40,526 bases of DNA from Bacteroidota bacterium (GCA_018267875.1 JAFDXP010000018.1:1-40526), one strand, 5' to 3'; positions 33,430 through 40,526 are shown, counted from the stretch's first letter. Notes: generated by a model not told the origin, from the letters alone. Numbers and translations: made by a program.

Positions 33430-33547
33430 TGTGTGTTTTTTTGTATAGTGTAAAGATACTGTTTTTTTTCCCCATTTACACTCGCTTCGCGAGTGGCTCG
33501 TTCGGTTTTTTCATGGGCAATCTAAAAAGTGGCTCGGCATGTAAAAA

Positions 33548-33576
33548 AAAACGCGAAGCATGGAGCTTCGCGTTTT
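33548..33576 (-). terminator. Terminator after the P-loop ATPase gene
   Basis: Perfect 12-base-pair stem AAAACGCGAAGC (33548-33559) with GCTTCGCGTTTT (33565-33576), five-base loop, followed on the minus strand by nine T. It lies about 140 bases after the ATPase stop and upstream of the antitoxin gene. A smaller perfect hairpin, CACTCGC/GCGAGTG, lies at 33479-33495. Confidence 0.75.
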
Positions 33577-33711
33577 CGCTACTTTTTGAGTTGCTGCCCT
33601 ATCCTTTAAGTTGCACTGCTGCAGAGCATATACGTTCGGGCAAGGCAATATTAGTGCTTTTTTTATTTTGTATTTTTTTTTCATGCATAGCTGTGGTAGT
33701 TTTTTTCGTCG

Positions 33712-34309
33712 CTAAGTAAGTTTTACAACGCGGCGCACGTAGCGCCTGCCGCACCTGCAGGGCTTTTGGCTTTCGCACCGGCACCGGGCTATTTCCTGCT
33801 TTATCTCCTTTGTAGCCTGCATGATCTCTTCCCGCTCTGGTAACTTTTTTAGCTTATACTCAAAGCTGCCGCCACTATAGCCGAGTATCAGCACATCGGT
33901 GTATCCAAACATGCGTATAGGTGTATCTTCAAGGCTGTGAAAAACAAGGATAATATCAATACCCAAATGGCGGCAGTCGATTAGCAATCGCTTCAGCTCA
34001 TCGCTTGTATCGTTGCTTTCATAGTGCGCTGCATCGTCTATTACTATCACACCATTGCGGTAATGCAGGTAGCATTTTTTCAGAAAATCTTTATACACAA
34101 TGCGCCCACCATCAATAATGGCTTTGCCGCCTACGTATTGCTCCAATGGCACAACAGGGTAGTCCTTAAATGCGGGATCATACAGCTTCGCACCAAACTT
34201 ATACACCAGTATGTTTTTATCTAAAGCCTCGGCAATCTGCCTTACGGTGGCTTTTGCCATGCCGTTTTGCTGCCGTTACCATAAATACTTGTCTTTCGTT
34301 CAGTGCCAT
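33712..34309 (-). pseudogene. P-loop ATPase (Zot/FtsK/HerA-like), frameshifted in Walker A
   Basis: An open frame of 182 codons (34260 to 33712) lacks a P-loop. In another frame, an ATG at 34309 gives MALNERQVFMVTAAKRHGKS, which ends in a Walker A motif ([AG]x4GK[ST]). Removing one C of the pair at 34249-34250 joins them to HGKSTVRQIAEALDKNIL, a full P-loop followed by a helix and beta strand. So the intact gene would have 198 residues. Walker B is GVIVIDDAAHY; RHLGIDIILVFHS resembles the sensor strand of Zot and FtsK/HerA-type ATPases (family inferred). The C-terminus carries a cysteine cluster (RCRCESQKPCRCGRR), perhaps zinc-binding, and no membrane span, unlike filamentous-phage Zot/pI. 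GC is higher than in the neighbouring chromosome. Either a decayed gene or a sequencing indel. Confidence 0.6.
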
Positions 34310-34324
34310 TAAAGTGGTTAGTGG

Positions 34325-34426
34325 TTATTCCGGGTACAGTTTTGCTATTTCGTCATCGGTGAGGCTAAAGACTTCTTTTACGATAGTAGCATCGTTTAGT
34401 TCTACTATTTTGTCGATATCAGCCAT
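34325..34426 (-). CDS. Short frame upstream of the ATPase, possible gene end
   Basis: A 33-codon acidic frame from ATG at 34426 (MADIDKIVELND, ending DDEIAKLYPE) to TAA at 34325, 15 bases before the ATPase ATG at 34309. The frame continues upstream into the transposase remnant without a stop, so it may instead be the C-terminus of a gene destroyed by the insertion. Its composition resembles the acidic helical C-termini of small DNA-binding or chaperone proteins; no family is recognised. Confidence 0.3.
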   Translation of the reverse strand: MADIDKIVELNDATIVKEVFSLTDDEIAKLYPE

Positions 34427-34439
34427 GGCTGCTTTTTCG

Positions 34440-34819
34440 GTATTGTCAATCCGGCTGACCGACAAAAGTGGTTTGAAATGTGCCGACAACATAAAATAGA
34501 CATCTTTGAAAAATGCCTCTTCCCACCCCCTCAATCTATCGCATACAGTACTCTTGGCTGGCGATTTGTCAATGCCGAAGTAATTCAATTTACCTTCCAA
34601 ACCCCGCAGCCCATCACATACTTCGCCCATAGAATCGCAACGGCTTAGTATCCCAAACAGCATAGTTACAAGCGGTGTTCATGAATCAAATGTCTTGTAA
34701 TAGCGGTCTGCATGGTGCAGGTGGACAAGTCTCTCAAACTTCGTTTTGGGTATGAAATCTACGATTTGTTTGAAAATTGGCTGACCGACTAATTTCTTAT
34801 CTGTATTTTTGATACTCAT
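34440..34819 (-). pseudogene. IS4-family transposase, N-terminal remnant
   Basis: From an ATG at 34819 the frame reads MSIKNTDKKLVGQPIFKQIV, DFIPKTKFERLVHLHHADRY and, after a TGA at 34679-34681, TPLVTMLFGILSRCDSMGEV, LRGLEGKLNYFGID and SKSTVCDRLRGWEEAFFKDV. This is the N-terminal DNA-binding region of IS4-family transposases. The stop falls where relatives have Trp (KTFDxWTPLVTM), one base from TGG. Only about 125 of some 380 residues remain; the DDE catalytic domain is absent, and the frame passes without a stop into unrelated sequence near 34440 (approximate boundary). No terminal inverted repeats are evident. The element is inactive. Confidence 0.7.
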
Positions 34820-34849
34820 ATTTTTAGTTTGTCGCGAAACCTAAATATG

Positions 34850-34880
34850 AAAAAAGGAGTTAACCGAAACAGTTAACTCC
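34850..34880 (-). terminator. Terminator after the 48-residue gene
   Basis: Perfect nine-base-pair stem GGAGTTAAC (34856-34864) with GTTAACTCC (34872-34880), seven-base loop, followed on the minus strand by six T (34850-34855). It lies 26 bases past the stop at 34907 and just before the transposase remnant. Confidence 0.75.
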
Positions 34881-34906
34881 ATAATTTTTGAAATTATTTT
34901 AGTCGG

Positions 34907-35053
34907 TTAGTAGTGATCTTTTATGTCCTTTTCATCTTCCATGTCTTCGCGTATTTCTTCGAGCTTTGCCAGCAGTGATTTCCGGGCTTTGGCAGGCATG
35001 GAGCGCAGCAATTGCAAGATGTCTTTTTCTTCGTTGTTGAGTATGGCTATCAT
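34907..35053 (-). CDS. Unidentified 48-residue helical protein
   Basis: The ATG at 35053 starts MIAILNNEEKDILQLLRSMP, continuing with a charged amphipathic helix (KARKSLLAKLEEIREDME) and ending KDIKDHY. The frame is open to an ATG at 35098, but that N-terminus is not protein-like and contains TAAATTTG (a -7 promoter element) on the coding strand, so the shorter form is preferred. It has its own terminator. No family is recognised; the size suits a small regulator or element accessory protein. Confidence 0.5.
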   Translation of the reverse strand: MIAILNNEEKDILQLLRSMPAKARKSLLAKLEEIREDMEDEKDIKDHY

Positions 35054-35126
35054 GGCTACGCTGTGTTCTGCAAATTTACAACTATTGAATCCAAACATCC
35101 CCGCGCTATACAGGGATGTCAGTTTG

Positions 35127-35282
35127 CTATTTGCCGATTTTGGCTTTTACTATCCGCCCGCCTTTGGCGAACCGGTAGCCTTTCTTTAGTGTGCCGTTGG
35201 CTTTAAGCCCTTCGCTTTTGTTGACATATTGGTTGGTGTTTTTCCTGAAACGTAGAAAAGATATAAAGGGTGGGTTAATTAT
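35127..35282 (-). pseudogene. Remnant of a small basic element protein
   Basis: An open frame of 51 codons without a usable start codon (it opens after TGA at 35283-35285). The last 40 residues are protein-like and strongly basic: NKSEGLKANGTLKKGYRFAK, then GGRIVKAKIGK. This LKKGYRFAKGGR pattern recalls C-termini of small proteins on Bacteroidota phage-like and plasmid elements, from memory only. It probably marks the right part of the island. Confidence 0.3.
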
Positions 35283-35480
35283 TCACCGTTTTGTACTTTA
35301 ATTCTGAAATTACTTCACCGGTTGTTCATTGGCAAATATTTACCAGTTTTAATTCGACTTATGCAAGAAACCTTGTCAAACAAGGAAACCTTACTGCTTT
35401 ATCTTTCAAGCCAGTGAGCAGTGCTGAAACTTTACAACACTAGCATACTTTGCCAAAAGACATTTTAAGTAATTTAGGTA

Positions 35481-35517
35481 TAAAAAAGTGCGCAAAAATC
35501 TTTAGACATTGCGCACT
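35481..35517 (-). terminator. Terminator of the MaoC-like hydratase gene
   Basis: Perfect nine-base-pair stem AGTGCGCAA (35487-35495) with TTGCGCACT (35509-35517), followed on the minus strand by a T run (A run at 35482-35487). It is 19 bases past the stop at 35536. Confidence 0.8.
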
Positions 35518-35535
35518 GAAAAGAAAAAAAATAGC

Positions 35536-35949
35536 TTAATTCCAAACGTATTGTTTCTTATTCATTAAAAGTGCCTCCCCGACAATGGTTTGATCACCTG
35601 AAGCCACATCATATACAGCACACTCATACAGTACTCGATTTTTTTCGGGGTAAATTTCTTTCACTTTAACTACTGCTTCGTATTCAACTCCAGTAAACAT
35701 GGGTTTTAGCCATTTCATGGTTTGACTAAGATAAACATGACCATCTACGTACCATAATGCACCAAAAATTTTAGTGAACACACTAGCACCTAAAAAACCA
35801 TGAATGATGTTTCGCCCAAACATGCTTTCTTTTCCTGCCTGCGGATCAATGTGAAGCGGATTGGTATCTCCACTAACACGGGCAAAAGTGTCAACGTCTT
35901 CTTGAGTGTAACTGAATTTGTGACGAAATTCGTCGCCGATTTTAAGCAT
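35536..35949 (-). CDS. phaJ: MaoC-like (R)-specific enoyl-CoA hydratase
   Basis: A 137-residue single hot-dog protein. The hydratase-2 motif is present: TFARVSGDTNPLHID with Asp28 and His33, matching Asp31 and His36 of Aeromonas PhaJ, then GRNIIHGFLGASVFTKIFG. Such enzymes hydrate trans-2-enoyl-CoA to (R)-3-hydroxyacyl-CoA and feed beta-oxidation intermediates into polyhydroxyalkanoate synthesis. The ATG at 35949 is preferred over a TTG nine codons upstream. The divergent neighbour is a PhaE-like synthase subunit, which supports the PHA role; other MaoC-type dehydratases in fatty-acid or branched-chain pathways look alike, so the symbol is tentative. Confidence 0.8.
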   Translation of the reverse strand: MLKIGDEFRHKFSYTQEDVDTFARVSGDTNPLHIDPQAGKESMFGRNIIHGFLGASVFTKIFGALWYVDGHVYLSQTMKWLKPMFTGVEYEAVVKVKEIYPEKNRVLYECAVYDVASGDQTIVGEALLMNKKQYVWN

Positions 35950-36078
35950 GATCTTATTATTATGTTTTGAAGGCAAAATAGTTGTTTTTTCTGCTAAAAC
36001 AAGTTGCTTTTATGACCCAAAAGTTAATGGTAATTAAAAGTGGAAAAAAAATTTACAATTATTGTAAAGCAAAATACA

Positions 36079-36086
36079 TACCTTTG
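36079..36086 (+). promoter_or_regulatory. Possible -7 element for the PhaE-like gene
   Basis: TACCTTTG fits TAnnTTTG exactly. The nearest TTG (36062-36064) is only 14 bases away, shorter than usual. It implies a leader of about 130 bases before 36223. Confidence 0.3.
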
Positions 36087-36222
36087 CGCCGCGAAAGGGA
36101 AAAGTAAGTAGTAGAATAGAAGAAAATAAAGCTACTGAATGTAGAAGCAGTGGCGAACCTACGAAAGATTTTTTTATCGCACAAAATTTAAGTCAAAAAT
36201 TTACAACATAAAACAAATAGCA

Positions 36223-37713
36223 ATGGGAAACCAGGACAGTAACTTCGTGAACACATTGGTAGATGCGCAAAAGCAAGCAGTAGAAACCATGGTAGAAAAC
36301 ACTAAGAAATTTACAAACGGCAACGCCATCGTAAACGAGACAGTGCAAAAAAGCAGCGAGTGGTATAAAAACTGGTTGGAAAATCAGAAAAGTATCTTTA
36401 CTAAAGCAACTGAAAACACAACAAACATGGGCGGTAACATGCACAACAACATGAACCAAATGAACGAGTTTTTCCAAAATTGGTATAACAACCAAACCAA
36501 TTGGGCAAAGCAAGTTTGGGAAATGAATGTTGGTTATTTCAAGAATGCAGCTAATGCAACAACAGGTGCTACAAACAATCCTATGGAAATGTGGCAAAAC
36601 ATGCAACAAAACTGGACTAATTGGATGAGCGGCATGAACAACACAAATCAGTGGATGAACACTATGCAACAGTTCAACAACTTGTTCAATATGGATGCAT
36701 ACAAAAACACTACTGAAAATTGGACAAGCATCTTCAATCAATATCAAGATATCCTGAAAACCAACTGGACTAAAATGCAAGAAAATATGCAAAATGGTAC
36801 AGCGCAGGATACTTACAAAAACATGATGAATGCTACTGAAAGCTTCACTAAGTTCTACGAAATGTGGGCTCCATTGTGGAAAAGTATTCAGGAAAAGACA
36901 TTCAACATGGATTTGTACAAGCAAATGATGAACCCAGTTGCTTACAAAGATTTGATGGATAAGTATCTTGGATTTATGCCTGAAAATAGCCGCACATACA
37001 TGCAGCAAATGGCTACCATGATGCAAGATGGCATGAAGCAAGCAAACAACATGGCTGCACAAAACTATCAGCAAATGCGTGCAATGATGGGAAATGCTAT
37101 GCCACAAATGAATGCTTCAAACATCTTTGGTAATATGCTGAGTGGCTACAACCAAATGTATAGTCAAATGAGTGAAGCAACTGCACCTTTCACTCGCATG
37201 ATGACTCCAAACCAACATACTAAAACTATGATGGAATGGCAAGACTTAGCTAATCGCATGGCTGTTTACAACATTAAAAATGCAGAGTTGCAATACATGA
37301 TGTACACACAAGGCTCCAAAGTAATGGATGTTCTTGCTGAAAATATCATGAATAAAATGCAAAGTGGCGAGGAAATCAACAGCATCATGGCTCTTTTCCA
37401 AGAGTGGATGAACTTGAGCGATAAGACTTTCGTTTCTTTATTTGAAGGAGATGAATACAGTCATTTAATGGCCGAAGTGAGTGCTATGCAACTGAAAATT
37501 AAGAAAGATGTAGAAATGCAACTGGAAAAGTTTATGGTTGGTGTTCCGGTAGCTACTCGTAGCGAAATGGATGAGCTTTATAAAACCATCTATGACTTGA
37601 AAAAACAAGTTCGTCAGATGGAAAAAATGATGGAAATGGATAATGAAGTTGAAACAGTAGATGCTTCTGAAGAGCCTAAAGCTTCTGCCCGTCGTACTTC
37701 TACTAAAAAATAA
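36223..37713 (+). CDS. PhaE-like class III PHA synthase subunit (Asn/Met/Gln-rich)
   Basis: A 496-residue, probably largely helical protein. The C-terminal half matches PhaE, the non-catalytic subunit of class III poly(3-hydroxyalkanoate) synthase: SIMALFQEWMNLSDKTFVSL, FEGDEYSHLMAEV, then VGVPVATRSEMDELYKTIYD and LKKQVRQMEKMM, which is the conserved Pro-Thr-Arg plus coiled-coil end. The N-terminal 330 residues are extremely rich in Asn, Met, Gln and Trp (QQNWTNWMSGMNNTNQWMN). The length exceeds the usual 350 or so. It ends with a short basic tail (SARRTSTKK), as in phasins. It would bind PhaC or the granule surface in the cytoplasm; PhaC is not in the window. A phasin is the main alternative. 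Confidence 0.7.
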   Translation: MGNQDSNFVNTLVDAQKQAVETMVENTKKFTNGNAIVNETVQKSSEWYKNWLENQKSIFTKATENTTNMGGNMHNNMNQMNEFFQNWYNNQTNWAKQVWEMNVGYFKNAANATTGATNNPMEMWQNMQQNWTNWMSGMNNTNQWMNTMQQFNNLFNMDAYKNTTENWTSIFNQYQDILKTNWTKMQENMQNGTAQDTYKNMMNATESFTKFYEMWAPLWKSIQEKTFNMDLYKQMMNPVAYKDLMDKYLGFMPENSRTYMQQMATMMQDGMKQANNMAAQNYQQMRAMMGNAMPQMNASNIFGNMLSGYNQMYSQMSEATAPFTRMMTPNQHTKTMMEWQDLANRMAVYNIKNAELQYMMYTQGSKVMDVLAENIMNKMQSGEEINSIMALFQEWMNLSDKTFVSLFEGDEYSHLMAEVSAMQLKIKKDVEMQLEKFMVGVPVATRSEMDELYKTIYDLKKQVRQMEKMMEMDNEVETVDASEEPKASARRTSTKK

Positions 37714-37742
37714 TGGATAGTAAGTCTTTCCGTTAAAAAAAA

Positions 37743-37776
37743 GAAAATCCTGCATTAATGCAGGATTTTCTTTTTG
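37743..37776 (+). terminator. Terminator of the PhaE-like gene
   Basis: Perfect 12-base-pair stem GAAAATCCTGCA (37743-37754) with TGCAGGATTTTC (37759-37770), TTAA loop, followed by TTTTT. It lies 29 bases past the stop. Confidence 0.9.
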
Positions 37777-37935
37777 GTTCTATGGGAAACTTGGGTGTAT
37801 TTGTTACGTTTTGTTGCATTTTAGGATTTGCTTAAACCCATTTTGAAGCCTTTCTTTCGTCACATTTTATATTCTCTTTCAATTTGGGTAATTTCGCGTG
37901 TCTTTTAATTGTCAAAAAGTAAAAACTAAATAGCA

Positions 37936-40206
37936 ATGGCATTTGATCTTGACCTGATTCAAAAGGTCTATCAGGAAAAAACGAAAAAAGTAGATGCGGC
38001 ACGTAATTTTATTGGACGACCGCTCACTCAAGCAGAAAAAATTCTTTATTCACATACCTATGAGGCAGCTACGCATCCCTTTGAGCGTGGGCGAGATTAT
38101 GTGAATTTTGCACCGGATCGTGTAGCCATGCAAGATGCAACAGCACAAATGGCACTACTCCAGTTTATGACTTGTGGACGAAACCGTGTTGCCGTACCTT
38201 CTTCTGTTCACTGCGATCATTTGATTCAAGCTAAAGTAGGTGCTGAAAAAGATTTGGCAACTGCCAATGAAGTAAATAAAGAAGTGTATGATTTTTTAGC
38301 TTCTATTTCTAATAAGTATGGAATAGGTTTCTGGAAACCGGGAGCAGGAATTATACATCAAGTTGTACTGGAAAACTACGCATTTCCGGGAGGCATGATG
38401 ATTGGTACAGATAGCCATACTCCCAATGCAGGCGGTTTAGGTATGATTGCTATTGGTGTGGGTGGTGCAGATGCTGTGGACGTGATGGCTGGGCTTCCTT
38501 GGGAACTGAAAATGCCTAAGCTAATAGGAGTCAAGCTGATTGGTCGAATGAATGGTTGGACTTCACCCAAAGATATCATTCTGAAAGTAGCTGGTATCTT
38601 AACCGTAAAAGGTGGTACCGGTGCCATTGTAGAATATTTTGGTACGGGAGCCGAAAGTCTGAGCTGTACCGGAAAGGCAACCATTTGTAATATGGGTGCT
38701 GAAATCGGTGCTACTTGCTCTATTTTTCCTTATGATGAAAAAATGAGCCATTATTTGAAAGCTACAAGTCGTACAGAAATTGCACAATTAGCCGATCAAA
38801 TAAAAGACTACCTACGCTCAGACAAAGAAGTGTATGATGCACCGGAAAAATATTACGATCAGGTCATTGAAATCAACTTGGATGCATTGGAGCCTCATTT
38901 GAATGGACCATTCACGCCGGATTTGGCAACACCTATTTCCAAAATGGCTGAAGCCGTTGTACAGCATGGTTGGCCGGATGAGGTTGAAGTGTCCTTGATT
39001 GGTTCTTGTACCAACTCTTCTTATGAAGACCTGTCGCGTTCGCAAGCAATTGCTAAAGATGCACTGGCAAAGGGTTTGAAAGCAAAAAGCGAATTCACCA
39101 TTACGCCAGGTTCTGAAATGGTTCGGTTCACAATTGATCGAGATGGTATGTTAGATACCTTCACCAAATTGGGTGGAATGGTGTTGGCAAATGCCTGTGG
39201 ACCTTGCATCGGACAATGGGCGCGCCATATTGACGACCCGAATCGTAAGAACACCATCGTTACTTCTTTTAACCGAAATTTTGCTAAAAGAAACGATGGG
39301 TTTGCCTCCACTCATGCTTTTGTCGCTTCTCCCGAATTGGTAACAGCCTTAGCTATTGCCGGCCGCCTGTCCTTCAACCCTATGAAAGACAAACTTATTA
39401 ACGACAAAGGTGAAGAAGTCATGCTGGCCGAACCTCAAGGCTTTGAACTGCCACCAATGGGTTTTGATGTAGATGATGCAGGATACACCGCACCCGCAGA
39501 GGATGGATCTAAGGTTGATGTAGCCGTTAGTTCAACAAGCGACCGATTGCAGCTTCTGGCACCGTTTTCAGCTTGGGAAGGTACCGATTTGAAGGGGCTA
39601 AAATTGTTAATTAAAGCCTTCGGAAAATGTACTACCGATCATATATCTATGGCCGGACCTTGGTTGAAATATAGAGGCCACCTTGATAATATTTCAAACA
39701 ACATGTTGATAGGAGCTATCAATGCTTTCAACATGGAAACAAACAAAGTGAAAAATCAAATCAATGGGACTTATGGTGAAGTGCCGGCTGTGCAACGCGA
39801 ATACAAAAATCAAGGTTTCGGAAGCGTTGTGGTAGGCGATGAAAACTATGGTGAAGGGAGTTCTCGTGAACATGCAGCTATGGAACCCCGCCATTTGGGT
39901 GTGCGTGCCATTGTGGTGAAAAGTTTTGCTCGTATTCATGAAACCAATCTGAAAAAACAAGGTATGCTGGCACTTACTTTCGACAATAAAAATGATTACG
40001 AAAAAGTGCAAGAAGACGATACCTTAGACATTATCGGACTTACTTCTTTTGCTCCCGGTCAATCATTATCTATGGTCTTGCATCATAAAGATGGCAGTAG
40101 CGATACTATTACGCTAAATCATACTTATAATAGCCAACAAATTGAATGGTTCAAAGAAGGGGGTGCCTTAAATGGTATTCGAAAAGAGTTTGAAAAGAAA
40201 AAGTAA
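37936..40206 (+). CDS. acn: Aconitate hydratase
   Basis: A 756-residue TCA-cycle enzyme that isomerises citrate to isocitrate with a [4Fe-4S] cluster. The cluster cysteines are Cys358 in [10 protein letters not shown] and Cys421/Cys424 in [11 protein letters not shown], the same spacing as in mitochondrial aconitase. [14 protein letters not shown] and [17 protein letters not shown] are the further family signatures (the latter in the C-terminal swivel domain). The length and sequence fit the mitochondrial-type aconitase, shorter than E. coli AcnA (891 residues) and differently arranged from AcnB. The ATG at 37936 begins [13 protein letters not shown]. No second gene is coupled to it; a terminator follows. 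Confidence 0.95.
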   Translation: MAFDLDLIQKVYQEKTKKVDAARNFIGRPLTQAEKILYSHTYEAATHPFERGRDYVNFAPDRVAMQDATAQMALLQFMTCGRNRVAVPSSVHCDHLIQAKVGAEKDLATANEVNKEVYDFLASISNKYGIGFWKPGAGIIHQVVLENYAFPGGMMIGTDSHTPNAGGLGMIAIGVGGADAVDVMAGLPWELKMPKLIGVKLIGRMNGWTSPKDIILKVAGILTVKGGTGAIVEYFGTGAESLSCTGKATICNMGAEIGATCSIFPYDEKMSHYLKATSRTEIAQLADQIKDYLRSDKEVYDAPEKYYDQVIEINLDALEPHLNGPFTPDLATPISKMAEAVVQHGWPDEVEVSLIGSCTNSSYEDLSRSQAIAKDALAKGLKAKSEFTITPGSEMVRFTIDRDGMLDTFTKLGGMVLANACGPCIGQWARHIDDPNRKNTIVTSFNRNFAKRNDGFASTHAFVASPELVTALAIAGRLSFNPMKDKLINDKGEEVMLAEPQGFELPPMGFDVDDAGYTAPAEDGSKVDVAVSSTSDRLQLLAPFSAWEGTDLKGLKLLIKAFGKCTTDHISMAGPWLKYRGHLDNISNNMLIGAINAFNMETNKVKNQINGTYGEVPAVQREYKNQGFGSVVVGDENYGEGSSREHAAMEPRHLGVRAIVVKSFARIHETNLKKQGMLALTFDNKNDYEKVQEDDTLDIIGLTSFAPGQSLSMVLHHKDGSSDTITLNHTYNSQQIEWFKEGGALNGIRKEFEKKK

Positions 40207-40230
40207 ACAAAATTCAAGACTGATATTTTT

Positions 40231-40275
40231 AAAGAGGCTGTTTCATGTAATTGAAACAGCCTCTTTGTTGTTTTT
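40231..40275 (+). terminator. Terminator of the aconitase gene
   Basis: Perfect 15-base-pair stem AAAGAGGCTGTTTCA (40231-40245) with TGAAACAGCCTCTTT (40252-40266), six-base loop, then GTTGTTTTT. Confidence 0.92.
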
Positions 40276-40526
40276 AATTGTAGCCCAATAAATACTTTTT
40301 TTAAACTTCATAAAGTAACCTACTGCTAACCTCTAATTACAACCCACTCATAACCCACTAAAAAATCCCAACTATGCCATAAAGATTTATTTAGCCGGAG
40401 GCACAACAATCCGAAACTTTCAATAAAAAAAGTGCCTGAGAATGCTTTACTTTGAAAAATATCTAAACTTTTTTCAAATATGGCACTATTCAGGCGTTCC
40501 AAAAATACAAATAAACCTTTGCTTGT
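40276..40526. other. Gene-free right end with nested inverted repeats
   Basis: No coding frame is recognised to the end of the window. Near 40431-40495 there are nested inverted repeats: AGTGCC (40431-40436) with GGCACT (40482-40487), GCCTGA (40434-40439) with TCAGGC (40490-40495), and TTTGAAAAA (40451-40459) with TTTTTCAAA (40470-40478). On the minus strand a run of seven T follows. It may be a terminator of a gene beyond the window or a structured RNA. Confidence 0.35.

Noticed and set aside
33429-33719. A 96-codon plus-strand frame
   Set aside because: It runs across a strong minus-strand terminator and the antitoxin promoter region and reads as Phe/Ser/Cys-rich noise.
33599-33784. A 61-codon minus-strand frame overlapping the ATPase end
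   Set aside because: It lies in another frame of the ATPase gene and has no recognisable protein character.
34245-34260. Programmed frameshift producing the ATPase
   Set aside because: The needed shift is +1 and no known +1 signal is present; a decayed gene or indel error is simpler.
32300-34681. TGA recoded as Trp, since two TGA codons sit at likely Trp positions
   Set aside because: etfA ends with TGA at its normal family length and core genes contain no internal TGA. Both cases lie in the decayed island and are better read as TGG-to-TGA mutations.
32082-35535. A right attachment site as direct repeat of the tRNA-Leu 3' end
   Set aside because: I read the region for the tRNA 3' sequence and found no second copy; it may be lost or lie elsewhere.
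36193-37107. A 304-codon antisense frame over the PhaE-like gene
   Set aside because: It is rich in His, Val, Cys and Leu, the mirror of Met/Asn/Gln codons on the other strand, and shows no domain. The sense frame has clear PhaE features.
1-40526. CRISPR array or riboswitch
   Set aside because: No regularly spaced direct repeats were seen, and no leader showed a recognisable riboswitch core.

Overview
The window reads as a chromosomal segment of a member of the Bacteroidota, most likely a Chitinophagales, Sphingobacteriales or Saprospiria-type lineage (the rank below phylum is inference). The evidence is: a PorP/SprF-family protein and secreted proteins with C-terminal type IX secretion sorting domains; promoter elements of the Bacteroidota form TTG-N19/20-TAnnTTTG instead of the usual -35/-10; AT-rich intergenic DNA with almost no Shine-Dalgarno sequences; a BamA followed by two OmpH/Skp chaperones; and PhaE/PhaJ-like proteins, which point to polyhydroxyalkanoate storage.

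Layout. 1-3255: the tail of an unidentified gene, a MOCOS-like class V aminotransferase, and a DegP/HtrA protease. 3690-8236 (minus strand): the envelope operon uppS-bamA-ompH-ompH. 8433-10957: upp, a PorP/SprF-like outer-membrane protein, and 3-methyladenine DNA glycosylase. 11211-14442: etfB-etfA-fumC behind a textbook Bacteroidota promoter. 14579-19912: a DUF6580-like membrane protein, an S9 peptidase, an Ig-like lipoprotein, a cysteine glutathione peroxidase, and a small Tyr/Arg/Asn-rich secreted protein. 20085-30656: a secretion locus with a type IX cargo protein, a lipoprotein preceded by a nine-G tract, a 1657-residue subtilisin-like protease and, divergently, a 729-residue subtilisin-like protease. 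31025-32081: CcmB, tRNA-Gly(GCC) and tRNA-Leu(UAA).

32063 to about 35300 is a decayed mobile island starting at the 3' end of tRNA-Leu. It holds the C-terminal part of a serine-recombinase-like gene (interrupted by an in-frame TGA) whose 3' end runs into the tRNA, an unidentified 77-residue reading frame, a 29-residue single-span membrane microprotein, a YafQ-type toxin with its antitoxin, a P-loop ATPase whose Walker A motif is broken by a one-base frameshift, a truncated IS4-family transposase with an in-frame TGA, and small unidentified frames. The most plausible reading is the wreck of an integrated plasmid-like or phage-like element; the ATPase resembles Zot/FtsK/HerA-type packaging or export ATPases.

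35536-40206 returns to core metabolism: a MaoC/PhaJ-like hydratase, a divergent PhaE-like PHA synthase subunit very rich in Asn, Met and Gln, and aconitase. Fumarase, aconitase and ETF belong to the TCA cycle and beta-oxidation, and the PhaJ/PhaE pair would draw on the same acyl-CoA pool. UppS, BamA, two Skp-like chaperones and DegP together cover envelope precursor supply, outer-membrane protein folding and periplasmic quality control.

The strongest candidates for novelty are the poly-G tract that puts a lipoprotein signal peptide in or out of frame, the island at tRNA-Leu with its microprotein and broken ATPase, and the unusual PhaE-like protein. No database search was possible; family names rest on recognised motifs.
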